A model generated the notes under the pieces. The model was given only the letters and a program-made list of their open reading frames with translations. It did not search any database and was not told the origin of the DNA. A stretch of 64,000 nucleotides of DNA from Paraburkholderia largidicola (GTDB taxonomy: Bacteria > Pseudomonadota > Gammaproteobacteria > Burkholderiales > Burkholderiaceae): NCBI RefSeq assembly GCF_013426895.1, contig NZ_AP023176.1:2108001-2172000 (forward strand), given 5' to 3'. Every line of letters starts with the position of its first letter. The first letter of the stretch is position 1. The translations under genes and the position numbers were made by a program. This document shows, one piece after another, positions 44,227 to 53,162 of the stretch.

Positions 44227-45165
44227 ATGGACGCATTGTCCGAAGTGCTGTCGATGCTCAGAGTGCGCAGCGGCGTGTCAGACCGTTTCGAAGGAAGCGG
44301 CGCATGGGCGTTCAGTTTCCCGGCGTACCAGCACCTGAAGTTCGGCACGGTGCTGCGCGGACGGCTCTATCTGCGAATGGCGGGGCAGGACGGGCTGCAC
44401 ATCATCGAGCAAGGCGATTTCTATCTGCTGACCAACGGCCAGCCGTTTTGCTCCGCGAGCGTTCCCGATTGCCCGCCGCTCGACGGCCCCGCCACCTATC
44501 GGTCGATTCGCGGCGCGGATGGCGTCGTGCGCTTTCGCGGCAAAGGCGCCACCGGCCCGATCGAGCTTGCGAGCGGACGGTTCGTGTTCGACAACGACGT
44601 GACGGGACTCTTGCTGCAGCACTTGCCGCCCATCGTGCATCTGAAAGCGGCCGATGTCTCGGCCCACGCGCTGTCGCATGTGCTCGCGCTGCTTGGCGCC
44701 GAAACAGCCTTCGTGAAGCCGGGGTCGGACGTTGCCAGGACGAGTCTCGCCACGCTCGTGCTGGTGCAGGCGCTGCGGGCGTTCATCGAGCGCGGCGACG
44801 TGCCGGATGGTTGGCTCAATGCCTTATCGGACAACAAGATCGGCGCGGCGCTCTCGCTGATGCACGGCTCGCCGCAACAGCGCTGGACCGTCGAGTCGCT
44901 CGCTGCGAATGTGGGGATGTCGCGGACGGCGTTTGCATCGCGGTTCCGGCAGCTCGTCGGGAGCGCGCCGCTCGAGTATCTGCATCAATGGCGCATGACG
45001 ATTGCAATGAGCGCGCTGAAACAGTCGGACGAACCTTTGCTTCTGATCGCCGGGAAGATCGGCTATCTGTCCGATACCGCGTTCAGCATCGCGTTCAAAC
45101 GCACAACAGGCGTCAGTCCTGGCCGCTATCGCGTCCGGCATCGGCAGGAAGCGGAGGTCCGCTAG
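44227..45165 (+). CDS. AraC family transcriptional regulator with cupin sensor
   Basis: A 312-residue regulator. The N-terminal half is the AraC cupin_6-type sensor (YLRMAGQDGLHIIEQGDFYLL, near residues 48-68), and the C-terminal half has two helix-turn-helices (LAANVGMSRTAFASRF and AGKIGYLSDTAFSIAF, then TGVSPGRYR). Members of this group often respond to aldehydes or other reactive electrophiles and regulate a neighbouring dehydrogenase. The ATG at 44227 is used; TTG one codon earlier is also possible. It is divergent from the MDR gene. Confidence 0.9.
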   Translation: MDALSEVLSMLRVRSGVSDRFEGSGAWAFSFPAYQHLKFGTVLRGRLYLRMAGQDGLHIIEQGDFYLLTNGQPFCSASVPDCPPLDGPATYRSIRGADGVVRFRGKGATGPIELASGRFVFDNDVTGLLLQHLPPIVHLKAADVSAHALSHVLALLGAETAFVKPGSDVARTSLATLVLVQALRAFIERGDVPDGWLNALSDNKIGAALSLMHGSPQQRWTVESLAANVGMSRTAFASRFRQLVGSAPLEYLHQWRMTIAMSALKQSDEPLLLIAGKIGYLSDTAFSIAFKRTTGVSPGRYRVRHRQEAEVR

Positions 45166-45178
45166 CGGTGGCGAGGCA

Positions 45179-45817
45179 TCACGCGGACAGACTCCAGTGC
45201 CACGCATCCAGCGCCATCTTCGCGCCGAGCGCGAACAGCATCGCGCCCATCACGCAGCGCTGAACACCGAGCCAGTTGGGCCGCGTCGAAAGAAACCTCG
45301 CGAGATTGCCCGAGAATGCCGCCACGGCCGTATTCACGGAAGCGAACGCGAAGATCAGCGAAAAGCCCAGCGTCAGCGACTGCCTGAACACGCCGCCCGC
45401 GCGATAGTCGATGAATTGCGGCAATAACGACAGGAAGATCAGCGCGAGCTTCGGGTTCAGCAGGCTCGTCGTCGCGCCCATCGCGAACAGCCGGCGCGGC
45501 CTTTCGATCGACGCCGCCTCGATCTGCAACGGCGAACGCCCGCCCGGCCGGAGCATCTGCCACGCCAGATAAAGCAGGTACAGCGCGCCGCATACGGCGA
45601 GAATGCGGCCTGCACCGGGTATCGCAAGAAACAGCGTGGTGATGCCGAACGCTGCGCCGAACATGTACGTCAGATAGCCGAGCATCACGCCCGCCAGCGA
45701 GATCAGCCCCGCTTTCGTGCCCTGCGCGACCGAACGCATCATCACGTAGACCATGTTGGGACCGGGCGTCACGGCCAGCATGCCGCCCAACGTAATGAAT
45801 TCGACCATCGTTCTCAT
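45179..45817 (-). CDS. LysE/RhtB family amino acid exporter
   Basis: A 212-residue membrane protein with about six helices. It shows GGMLAVTPGPNMVYVMMRSV near the N-terminus, the LysE-family signature, and TTSLLNPKLALIFLSLLPQF in the middle. Such proteins export basic amino acids, threonine, homoserine lactone or similar. The ATG at 45817 has GAGG nine bases upstream. It is divergent from the LysR gene at 45925, a usual arrangement for LysE-type exporters. Confidence 0.92.
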   Translation of the reverse strand: MRTMVEFITLGGMLAVTPGPNMVYVMMRSVAQGTKAGLISLAGVMLGYLTYMFGAAFGITTLFLAIPGAGRILAVCGALYLLYLAWQMLRPGGRSPLQIEAASIERPRRLFAMGATTSLLNPKLALIFLSLLPQFIDYRAGGVFRQSLTLGFSLIFAFASVNTAVAAFSGNLARFLSTRPNWLGVQRCVMGAMLFALGAKMALDAWHWSLSA

Positions 45818-45924
45818 GCGCTACCTCGTCACGTCCGTGATGCCTATCGCGATTGCAGTATCGGAGCGCACGACAGCTAAGTAAAACGATTTAAACTGAA
45901 TGAATTCTTTAATTTTTCTGACTG

Positions 45925-46776
45925 ATGAAAAAGCTCGATCTCGACGTTCTGGAAATGGTCGTCGCCGTGGCTGACACCGGCTCGTTTGCGCGTGCCGCGA
46001 CGTCCCTGCATCGCACGCCTTCCGCTGTGAGCATGCAGATCAAGACCATCGAAGAAGCGCTCGGCAAGCCGCTCTTCGTGCGGACGACGCGCAACGTCGC
46101 CTTGACGGAAGAAGGCAGGACGCTGATCGATTACGGCCGGCGCATGCTGGCGATGCGCGAAGAAGCGTGGTCGTCGGTGGTGCGTCCGGAGATACGCGGC
46201 CGCGTCACGATCGGCGTACCGGACGATTACGCATCGTCGCTGCTGCCAACCGTGTTACGAAAATTCGCGGTCGCGCACCCGCGCGTGCAGGTGCGCGTGC
46301 TCGGCATGCCGAGCAGCGCGCTCGTTCCCTTGCTCAAGGACAATACGCTCGATCTGGCGTGCATCACCAAGACGCGCGGAATCACAGGCGAACCGATCCG
46401 TTCGGAGCCAATGGTGTGGGCCGCCGCGCGCGGCAATCAGCAGATATGGAAAGAACGCCCGCTGCCGATTGCCGTGTTTGCGCCAGGCAGCACGGCACGC
46501 GCGCACGCGATCGGCGCGCTGCAACAGGCCAATATCAAGTACCGGATGTCGTATGAAAGCCCTAGTCTTCTAGGGCTGATCTGCATGGTCGAGGCAGGTC
46601 TCGCAGTCGCGCCGCTCGCGCGTTGCAGTGTCCCGGCGCATCTTGCGCAACTTGGCGAAGCGGAAGACCTGCCGCCGCTGGGTGCGCTCGAAGTCGTTCT
46701 TGCCCGTAGCGCGCGTTCAGCGCGGCCGCCGTGCGATTTTCTCGCAGAGCAGATGCTGGCCGATCTGCGGCCGTAA
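45925..46776 (+). CDS. LysR family transcriptional regulator
   Basis: A 283-residue LysR regulator. The DNA-binding domain (LDVLEMVVAVADTGSFARAA; LHRTPSAVSMQIKTIEE) is typical, and the effector domain begins GRVTIGVPDDYASSLLP. The domain is slightly short. It diverges from the LysE exporter gene across 107 bases and likely controls it in response to the exported amino acid, as ArgP/LysG do. It converges with the NnrU gene. Confidence 0.9.
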   Translation: MKKLDLDVLEMVVAVADTGSFARAATSLHRTPSAVSMQIKTIEEALGKPLFVRTTRNVALTEEGRTLIDYGRRMLAMREEAWSSVVRPEIRGRVTIGVPDDYASSLLPTVLRKFAVAHPRVQVRVLGMPSSALVPLLKDNTLDLACITKTRGITGEPIRSEPMVWAAARGNQQIWKERPLPIAVFAPGSTARAHAIGALQQANIKYRMSYESPSLLGLICMVEAGLAVAPLARCSVPAHLAQLGEAEDLPPLGALEVVLARSARSARPPCDFLAEQMLADLRP

Positions 46777-46792
46777 GTCTTTCCGCAGCGCT

Positions 46793-47371
46793 TCAACCGA
46801 AAGGCTTCACGCCAATCAGCCAGCCGTGCAGCAAGAATGCGAAGGCAACCCAGAGGATCACACCGGCAACGACGGGCATTACATCGCGTGACAACGCGCC
46901 ACTCGAGTAGACCACGCCTTCCACACGATCCCGCCGAAGCGCAGCGGCAAAATCCAAGACCGCCCAAACGAGGAACGCGCCGAACAGCACGAGCGCGTTC
47001 AACGTCCCGTTCGCCAGCAGATGCGCCAACGCCCAGAGCGCGACGCCGAGCGTCATCGGATGCCTGAAGATTGCCTTGAAGTGGTTGCCCGGTGCATGAG
47101 CAGCGGGCAACAGAATGAATGCGGCAAGCGTCAACAGGCCCGCGAGATGCGGCGCCCATAGGGGCGGCGACCAGAGCACGGTTGGCTCTCGCCGCGCAAT
47201 GCCATAGCCCCAGATGATCAGCACGAAGCCGATCAGCGACACCACCGAATACGCCGACTTCCAGTTCTTCTCGCCCATCCGCGCGATGCGCGCCTTGCGC
47301 CAGTCTTCCGCGAAGATGCGGACGGAATGTCCGCCCAGGAATAGCAGCAAGCCCAAGATCAGTATCGACAT
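46793..47371 (-). CDS. NnrU family membrane protein
   Basis: A 192-residue inner-membrane protein with about five to six helices. FLGGHSVRIFAEDWR near the N-terminus, FRHPMTLGVALWALAHLLANG in the middle and the histidine pattern match NnrU. NnrU was first linked to denitrification in Rhodobacter and is related to the NnrS/isoprenylcysteine methyltransferase-like fold. No denitrification genes are nearby, so the role is open. Confidence 0.88.
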   Translation of the reverse strand: MSILILGLLLFLGGHSVRIFAEDWRKARIARMGEKNWKSAYSVVSLIGFVLIIWGYGIARREPTVLWSPPLWAPHLAGLLTLAAFILLPAAHAPGNHFKAIFRHPMTLGVALWALAHLLANGTLNALVLFGAFLVWAVLDFAAALRRDRVEGVVYSSGALSRDVMPVVAGVILWVAFAFLLHGWLIGVKPFG

Positions 47372-47589
47372 GACGGCTCCTCATGACAGACATCGACGGA
47401 TGGCGACGATTGTCACGCATGATGACACGCTCTGCCAATCCCACGCTGCGGCGAGCGTCCCGCAACCGCTCATGCGACAATGACGCGCTTTCTCGCGCTA
47501 CCGCCTTACTCCTGAAAGAAAGCAACGGCATGCTCAACAGTCGTTCGAGACATGCCGGCGTGTCATCGTGGAATTAACAATCAAAAGCG

Positions 47590-48183
47590 ATGTTGAATCT
47601 TTCTGTCATCAGTCGGCTCATCGGCGTCGCCCTATTCGTCGCATCCGGGGTAGCTGCCGCGCATCCGCACGTATGGACACGGTTTTCGGCGCGCGTGCAG
47701 ATGCAAGGCACGTCCGTCATTTCGATCGCGCAAATGTGGCGCTTTTCAGAAGGCTTTCCAGTCCAGCTCGTAGGCATCGACACGTTGCCCGACAACGGGC
47801 CGCTCGACGCGAAGCAGACCGCCATCTTCCGTGATCAGGCATTTTCATCGCTCGCGGGCGCTCAGTACTTCACTCATCTTTTCGTCGACGGCGAGGCGCA
47901 GCGTTTAGGCGATCCCATGGGTTTTCGCGTGTCGGTCGATCATGGCAAGCTCGTCTACACCTTTACGCTAGCGCTGAAAAAACCGGTCGATGTGAGCGCC
48001 CATAAGGTGTCGCTCGGCATCTGGGACGACTCGTTCTTCGTCGATTACGAACCGGACGGCGCAACCGCCGTGACGATAGAGGGACACGCCGCATCGAGCT
48101 GCGCGGCGAAACCCTTTCAGGATCGTGCGCATCCGATCTTCAACGGCATCGTCGTGCCACAAGCGACGGCCATATCATGCTGA
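47590..48183 (+). CDS. DUF1007 family periplasmic protein
   Basis: A 197-residue secreted protein with a signal peptide (LIGVALFVASGVAAA, cleaved before HPHVW). The mature N-terminus HPHVW is typical of DUF1007 and could bind a metal. Members are almost always encoded next to NicO/RcnA-type exporters, as here, where the downstream gene overlaps by seven bases. A periplasmic accessory role in nickel or cobalt export is inferred from this context. Confidence 0.88.
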   Translation: MLNLSVISRLIGVALFVASGVAAAHPHVWTRFSARVQMQGTSVISIAQMWRFSEGFPVQLVGIDTLPDNGPLDAKQTAIFRDQAFSSLAGAQYFTHLFVDGEAQRLGDPMGFRVSVDHGKLVYTFTLALKKPVDVSAHKVSLGIWDDSFFVDYEPDGATAVTIEGHAASSCAAKPFQDRAHPIFNGIVVPQATAISC

Positions 48184-49304
48184 AGCTCGAACGCAGGCTG
48201 CTGCGCATCCTGTTTGCGGTTTGCTTGGCAGTCGCAGGTTTCGCGCTGGCTGCGCCGTCGCATGCAGCATCGGCCGCTGTCGATGTTTTCGGGCGGCCCG
48301 TTCAATCGTCTTCTTCACCGGCGGAAAGCGCAATTCCGGCGAGTACGCCCGCTGCCAGCGAAACCCACCCCACGTTCGTGCTCCCCGAGTTCGCACGCAC
48401 GGCGCTGGCGACGTCGATCATCTGGCAAGGCAAACTCAACGCGCGCATCGCCGACGCCGCGCAACAGTTGCATCGCACATCGACACCCTGGACATGGCTC
48501 GCGTTGATCGGCCTCGCGTTCGCCTACGGCGTGCTGCATGCGATCGGGCCCGGACATGGCAAGCTGGTCGCCGGCACGTGGCTCGGCTCGCGTGACACGC
48601 GCATCGCGCAGGCCGTTGCGCTGGCGAGCTGGAGCGCAGCCGTACAGGCGATGAGCGCGATCGTGCTCGTGTTCGGCGCGGTATGGTTTGCGAAGGCGGG
48701 CGTCTCGAGCGTGTTGTCGAACGCAGCTTCGCTCGATATCGTCAGCTATGTTCTGCTGTGCGTCGCAGGCGGTTGGACGATCTACAGCACGCTCGGGCGT
48801 CGTGACTGCTGCGTCGATCCTCGCGCGCTGAAGCTCGTGCCTGCTGAGCGTTCTACAGCATCGTCGCAGACGTCCGTGCATGAACCTGCTTACCTCGGCA
48901 CGAAACTGCAACTGCACATGCGGCAGTCCGGTCGCACGACGCGCTTCGGGAGATCGAAGTTTTCGGTGACGTCGCAGATCCTCGCGACTGGCTTTGCATC
49001 GGGCGTGCGGCCATGCGTCGGGTCGATCTTCGTATTGATTGCGTCGGTCGCAGCGCACGCGCCGTGGATAGGCATCGCGGCAACGTTTGCGATCGGTGCG
49101 GGCGTGGCGGTGACCGTTACGCTGTTCGGCCTCGGCGCCGTGGGCGCGAACCGTTTCATCATGGCGCGCAGCGTTCGCCTTCGCTCGCGGATCGAAGCGA
49201 CGAAGCGCGTTGTCGCTGTCACGGGCGCACTCGTTATCGTGCTGTTCGGCGCTGTGCAGACTGCGCTGATTCTGACCGGCTATCTGCAACCCGCATTGAC
49301 GTAG
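48177..49304 (+). CDS. NicO/RcnA family nickel/cobalt exporter
   Basis: A 375-residue membrane protein. After a signal-like first helix and a 60-residue Ser/Pro-rich stretch, six helices follow. The family motif GVLHAIGPGHGK (His121, His127) lies in the first core helix, and FASGVRPCVGSIFVL is the second conserved patch (GxxPCP region). The cytoplasmic loop between helices 3 and 4 has only scattered histidines, unlike the His-rich loop of E. coli RcnA. It overlaps the DUF1007 gene by seven bases. Confidence 0.9.
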   Translation: MLKLERRLLRILFAVCLAVAGFALAAPSHAASAAVDVFGRPVQSSSSPAESAIPASTPAASETHPTFVLPEFARTALATSIIWQGKLNARIADAAQQLHRTSTPWTWLALIGLAFAYGVLHAIGPGHGKLVAGTWLGSRDTRIAQAVALASWSAAVQAMSAIVLVFGAVWFAKAGVSSVLSNAASLDIVSYVLLCVAGGWTIYSTLGRRDCCVDPRALKLVPAERSTASSQTSVHEPAYLGTKLQLHMRQSGRTTRFGRSKFSVTSQILATGFASGVRPCVGSIFVLIASVAAHAPWIGIAATFAIGAGVAVTVTLFGLGAVGANRFIMARSVRLRSRIEATKRVVAVTGALVIVLFGAVQTALILTGYLQPALT

Positions 49305-49324
49305 CAGCAGCCGAACGCGCAGCT

Positions 49325-50050
49325 TTACGGATTCGCAAATTCCACCCGGTTCCGCCCGCCACGCTTGGCGCGATAGAGCGCCGCGTCCGCGAGGCCATAC
49401 GCGGTGTCGAAACTGGTGCCAGCAGGGTTTGCGCTGACGCCAAAGCTGGCCGTGATGCGACGGTCCACGGGCGACGCAAAGACATGCTTGCCGATCGCTT
49501 CGCGCATGTTGTCGGCTTGCCGCAGCGCATCGGCCACTTCGTACCCCGGCAGCAGCACGGTGAATTCTTCGCCGCCCACCCGTCCGATAACGCCCCGCTC
49601 GCCGACGATGCGCCGCAGACAGGCGACGATCCCCGTGATGACGGCATCGCCTGCCGGATGACCGAAATCGTCGTTGACCCGCTTGAACTCGTCGATATCG
49701 AGAATGATCATGACCGCGCTGTCGTGACGCAGGGCCTTCGACGCCCGCTCGATCACTGCACTGCGGTTGAGTACGCCCGTCAGCGCGTCGTGAGTCGCGC
49801 GATGCGCCAGTTGCTGCGTCAACGCCTGCATCTCGCGTTCGGCGCGGTCGCTGCGGCCGATCAGGCGCCGCGTCTCACGCATCAGGCGCTCGAAATGCCC
49901 AATCAGCTCGCCAAGCGACTGGCGGTAATCGCCCGCATCCGCATCGGCCGCCGCATGGATCGCGCGCGCCTTGTCGAGCGCCTCGTTCTCGTTCTGGAAC
50001 AGATCGGGCGCATCGTTTGCAGGCGCATCCAGGGAGGATATCCGCGGCAC
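49325..50050 (-). CDS. siaD: Diguanylate cyclase (GGDEF), SiaD-like
   Basis: A 241-residue cytoplasmic protein. A helical N-terminal part (residues 1-85) leads to a GGDEF domain with DALTGVLNR at its start and GRVGGEEFTVLLPG as the active site (GGEEF). The inhibitory RxxD site normally five residues before GGEEF is absent (sequence there is GERGVIGRV), so product inhibition should be weak. It makes cyclic di-GMP. It is the last gene of the siaABCD-like operon, one base after the siaC-like stop; in Pseudomonas aeruginosa SiaC activates SiaD directly. Confidence 0.88.
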   Translation of the reverse strand: MPRISSLDAPANDAPDLFQNENEALDKARAIHAAADADAGDYRQSLGELIGHFERLMRETRRLIGRSDRAEREMQALTQQLAHRATHDALTGVLNRSAVIERASKALRHDSAVMIILDIDEFKRVNDDFGHPAGDAVITGIVACLRRIVGERGVIGRVGGEEFTVLLPGYEVADALRQADNMREAIGKHVFASPVDRRITASFGVSANPAGTSFDTAYGLADAALYRAKRGGRNRVEFANP

Positions 50051-50051
50051 C

Positions 50052-50447
50052 TTATTGTCCCTGGTGAGCGACGGGGCGATCGGTGAATTCGATCGCGTGG
50101 AAATCGGCCTTCAGTTCTTCGCCGAATTCGGCAATCGTTTCGTCTTCTTCGTCGCGATACCAGTTCATCAGCACGCGGCTGCCGGACTGCGCGGCTTCAT
50201 CGAGTGCATCGAACACGCTGAACAGCATCTTCGTGCTAGAGCTGTTGAAGTAAGTGAGAACGACGTCGACGGTAATCACCGCGCCGACCGATTCCGCGAG
50301 GTACTGACGCAACTGTTCGATGATGGGCGCGTAGAACGCGGCTGCATTCTCGGGGTACGACTCGCCCCTGAGCAGCAGCGAATGCTGGTCGAACCGAAAG
50401 TCGACTTCCGGAGACGTCGCCGTAGCGGCAATGTAGAGATTGTCCAT
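50052..50447 (-). CDS. siaC: SiaC family (DUF1987) regulatory phosphoprotein
   Basis: A 131-residue protein of the SiaC/DUF1987 family. The N-terminus TSPEVDFRFDQHSLLLRGESYPEN and the VLTYFNSSSTKMLFSVFD segment are family features. In P. aeruginosa the partner-switch phosphorylation is on Thr68 in the matching loop; here that loop has a serine cluster (NSSSTK, near residue 68). Unphosphorylated SiaC binds and activates the SiaD cyclase; SiaB phosphorylates it and SiaA dephosphorylates it. The gene lies between siaB- and siaD-like genes. Confidence 0.88.
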   Translation of the reverse strand: MDNLYIAATATSPEVDFRFDQHSLLLRGESYPENAAAFYAPIIEQLRQYLAESVGAVITVDVVLTYFNSSSTKMLFSVFDALDEAAQSGSRVLMNWYRDEEDETIAEFGEELKADFHAIEFTDRPVAHQGQ

Positions 50448-50465
50448 AGCTCGTGCGCCTTTTAC

Positions 50466-51029
50466 TCAGATGATGGCTTTAAGGCAAAACAGCGTGGTTC
50501 CGGGTTCGTCAGCACGCGGATGAAAAGCGAATTCAAGCGGCGCGCTCGCGTCGCGCGCCATCGTCAGGAAGCCCAGGCCCGCGCCCTTGCTTTCCTCGGG
50601 CGTGTCGGCTCTCAAGGTGACCTTGTAGGCCTGCTTGATCTCTTCCACCGACATGCTGCGCAACGGTTCCAGCTTGTTGCGCAGACCCTCGACGTCTTCC
50701 GCCGAGATGGGATTGACACACATCATCAGATGCCTTTCGCCGTCGGTGGTGATGCACACCGCGCCTTCGCGAATGGACCCGCCGCCGTCGTTGCCGGGTT
50801 GAAGGGAATCGGACGAATAGTGGACGATGTTCTGCGACAGTTCGACGAACGATGAGAACAGCTTGCGGCGCGTCGGACCGCTCACGCCAGCGATTTCCAG
50901 TTGCAGTTTGACGACCTCGCCCATGGCGGCCACGATGTTATGAGAAAAATAACCCTTGTGATAGAAGAGGACGTTTCGCCGCTGCGCCAGATCGAAAAAG
51001 GCGCTGTCTTGATCGAGTAGTTGAGACAT
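50466..51029 (-). CDS. siaB: SiaB family protein kinase (DUF6272)
   Basis: A 187-residue HATPase-like protein of the SiaB family. It shows SSFVELSQNIVHYSSDS (residues about 55-71), an N-box-like helix, and EESKGAGLGFLTMARDAS (near 150), a G-box-like nucleotide lid. It would phosphorylate the SiaC-like protein. The ATG at 51029 follows the SiaA-like stop after two bases, so translation is tightly coupled. Confidence 0.85.
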   Translation of the reverse strand: MSQLLDQDSAFFDLAQRRNVLFYHKGYFSHNIVAAMGEVVKLQLEIAGVSGPTRRKLFSSFVELSQNIVHYSSDSLQPGNDGGGSIREGAVCITTDGERHLMMCVNPISAEDVEGLRNKLEPLRSMSVEEIKQAYKVTLRADTPEESKGAGLGFLTMARDASAPLEFAFHPRADEPGTTLFCLKAII

Positions 51030-51031
51030 GC

Positions 51032-52273
51032 TTATTGGTCGGTAATGCGGGCACAAAACAGGGTGAGGTCATCGCGGCGTGGTTGCGCGCCTTGCCATTC
51101 GGCGAGCGCCTGCCGCAGTTGTTCGCAGATTGCCGACGGTGCTTCGGCACGGTTCGCGAGAATCAGGTCCAACGCGCGACGGCGTCCGAAAGCGATATTT
51201 TTCGGGCCGCCAATCTGATCGATCAGACCGTCGGTGCAAATGAACAGCAGGCTGCCGGGCGGCACGGAAAGCTTGCGCAACTTCCATTCATAGTCGGCAA
51301 GACTGTCGACATAGCCGACACCCATCCGGTCACCCGCGATCGTTTCGAACTGGTCCGCGTCCGGCGGGAGAATATGCAGAGCGATCCTCGCGCCCGCGAA
51401 ATGCAGCTCGCTTTCCCGCGCATCGAACCAGAAAAATGCAGCGTCCAGACCGTCATCCGATTGCGAGACTTCGGCTGCGCTGTGCACCTGACCCAGCAAA
51501 CTCTTCACGTTGCGGTTGACTGCCGCGAGCAAGGCAGCAGGGTCGCGCGGTCCGATCTGCTCGAGTGCCTGCGACAGCGACGCCGATGCGAGCAGCGTCA
51601 TGAATGCGCCCGGCACGCCGTGACCGGTACAGTCGGCGGCGGCACCGAACCAGCCGTGCGGGAATGCCGCCAAATGATAAAAGTCCCCGCCAACCACATC
51701 GCGCGGTTCCCATACGAGCGCGGCATCGGGCAGCCTCGCGGCCAGCGTGTCTCTCGACGCGCGCAGCATCGCGCGCTGGATCACGCTCGCGTACTCGATG
51801 CTCTGCATGATCTGGCGATTTCTCTCCGCCTGCATTTCGGCTACGGCGCCCAGCAGCTGCAAGCCGCTTCCGAGTCCCGCGAAGTAACCGTCGCGCGTCA
51901 CGATGAAGCCATCCACCAGCGCCTTTTCACCGACTTCGACGGTCTTGAACGTGAGCGCTTCGATGCTCATGTCGGCGTCGACGACGAGCGGCTCCTTGTC
52001 CATGAACGCGATGCAGCTCTTCTTGTCGTAAAGCTCGCGGTGAAAAGGCTTGCTCATCTGCGACAGGAAGATATCGCGATTGATCAGCCCGATCGGCCGA
52101 TTGCCTTCGATCACGGCGAGACTCTTCATGTCGTGACGCGAAGAGAAAATCTCCATGACCACCGAGTTGGGATCTTCTGCGTCGACGGATGGAACCTGCT
52201 GACACAGGTCGCCCGCAGAGCGTGGTTCTCCCTGTGCGGATGGACGGCGTAACCGTGAAAACGCGGGATGCAT
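51032..52273 (-). CDS. siaA: PP2C/SpoIIE-type phosphatase with an N-terminal CBS-like module (SiaA-like)
   Basis: A 413-residue protein. Residues about 20-150 look like a CBS pair (SVVMEIFSSRHDMKSLAVIE, RPIGLINRDIFL, then DGYFAGLGSG), followed by a helical linker and a SpoIIE/PP2C phosphatase domain. VGGDFYHLAAF, DCTGHGVPGAFMT and RRDDLTLFCAR hold its metal-binding aspartates. P. aeruginosa SiaA instead has a membrane-bound periplasmic sensor with HAMP. Here no membrane segment is seen, so the input is probably intracellular, perhaps a nucleotide bound by the CBS module. It is the first gene of the operon. The start codon has no strong ribosome site. Confidence 0.85.
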   Translation of the reverse strand: MHPAFSRLRRPSAQGEPRSAGDLCQQVPSVDAEDPNSVVMEIFSSRHDMKSLAVIEGNRPIGLINRDIFLSQMSKPFHRELYDKKSCIAFMDKEPLVVDADMSIEALTFKTVEVGEKALVDGFIVTRDGYFAGLGSGLQLLGAVAEMQAERNRQIMQSIEYASVIQRAMLRASRDTLAARLPDAALVWEPRDVVGGDFYHLAAFPHGWFGAAADCTGHGVPGAFMTLLASASLSQALEQIGPRDPAALLAAVNRNVKSLLGQVHSAAEVSQSDDGLDAAFFWFDARESELHFAGARIALHILPPDADQFETIAGDRMGVGYVDSLADYEWKLRKLSVPPGSLLFICTDGLIDQIGGPKNIAFGRRRALDLILANRAEAPSAICEQLRQALAEWQGAQPRRDDLTLFCARITDQ

Positions 52274-53162
52274 GGCGAGGCGAGCCAGTCGATGAAGAAA
52301 CCCTGCACGCTAATATTTCTCTGTGTACTTTGCGTGACAGTGAGTACTTTCTTTAGACGATTAGCGAAATAATTTCGCGCCTTCTCTATTCAATTGTTTG
52401 ATTGAAATTTGGAAAAGATCTACTCTTTGGCGATGTTCATTGCAATACGCGTTTATGCAAACGTTTGCTATCCGGAATACTGCAAGATCACCTTATTTGA
52501 CGGGCGTTTGCGCGAAATCGAAGGGTTGTCTTAGCTCCCGCCATGTCGACTGGAAAACAGCTGACTTGAAAATATCGCATTACTCATTTGTCGCTTTTTA
52601 TCGACCGCAAACGATTGCCTGACGTTAAGTCTGCACAAATCAGTTCATAAAAAGCGAAAGCTTTATTGACCTGACATGGCGTAAATCAGAAGTAGGCAAT
52701 TTCAGTAAGCGCCGCTCATCGACATCGCATCAAAGGTCGATCGTCACAATCGCCTCTCCCCGCCGCTCCCGGAAATCGAAGGGCGGCCCGTCCGGCGGGT
52801 GATGTTGCCTTGGTTTGGGTGTCCGCGCATTTTGCGTTAAAATGTACGAACTAGTTAGTCAGGTGAAAATTAGCGCCGTACTTTCGGGCGCATTTGCCCA
52901 CATCGCGCCCAGCCATCGCCCGGCGCGCAATGCAACGACGCCCACGGCTCAGTGCCAACAGGCTTCGCGCCGTTCGTAGCGCATGCCGAAGCGCGCTGAA
53001 CTGGCTGTTCGTCACGGCGCAAGCCCGCGACCCAGCAGCCGCCCGAGCCAGCCCCATCACGATGGAAGCGATCTCGCGTCGACCTCACGGCCCGCTGCAC
53101 GCGAACGCGTGGTCCGTGGCGCTTTGCATGCCCCAATTTTTGCGTACCCATGAAGACAAGCC
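52274..53162. other. Intergenic region between divergent siaA-like and quinate dehydrogenase genes, 889 bases
   Basis: No convincing gene is seen. The left part (about 52300-52690) is markedly AT-rich for this genome and presumably holds the sia operon promoter. The promoter-like site at 52815-52856 is the only clear element on the right. The 300 bases before the quinate dehydrogenase gene are GC-rich and show nothing I can name. Confidence 0.5.
52815..52856 (+). promoter_or_regulatory. Possible promoter with AACTAGTT palindrome at its start site
   Basis: TTGGGT (52815-52820), 17 bases, then TAAAAT (52838-52843) could form a promoter toward the quinate dehydrogenase gene about 310 bases away. 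The 8-bp palindrome AACTAGTT (52849-52856) would overlap the transcription start, as a repressor site would. The -35 is weak and the leader would be long. Confidence 0.3.
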
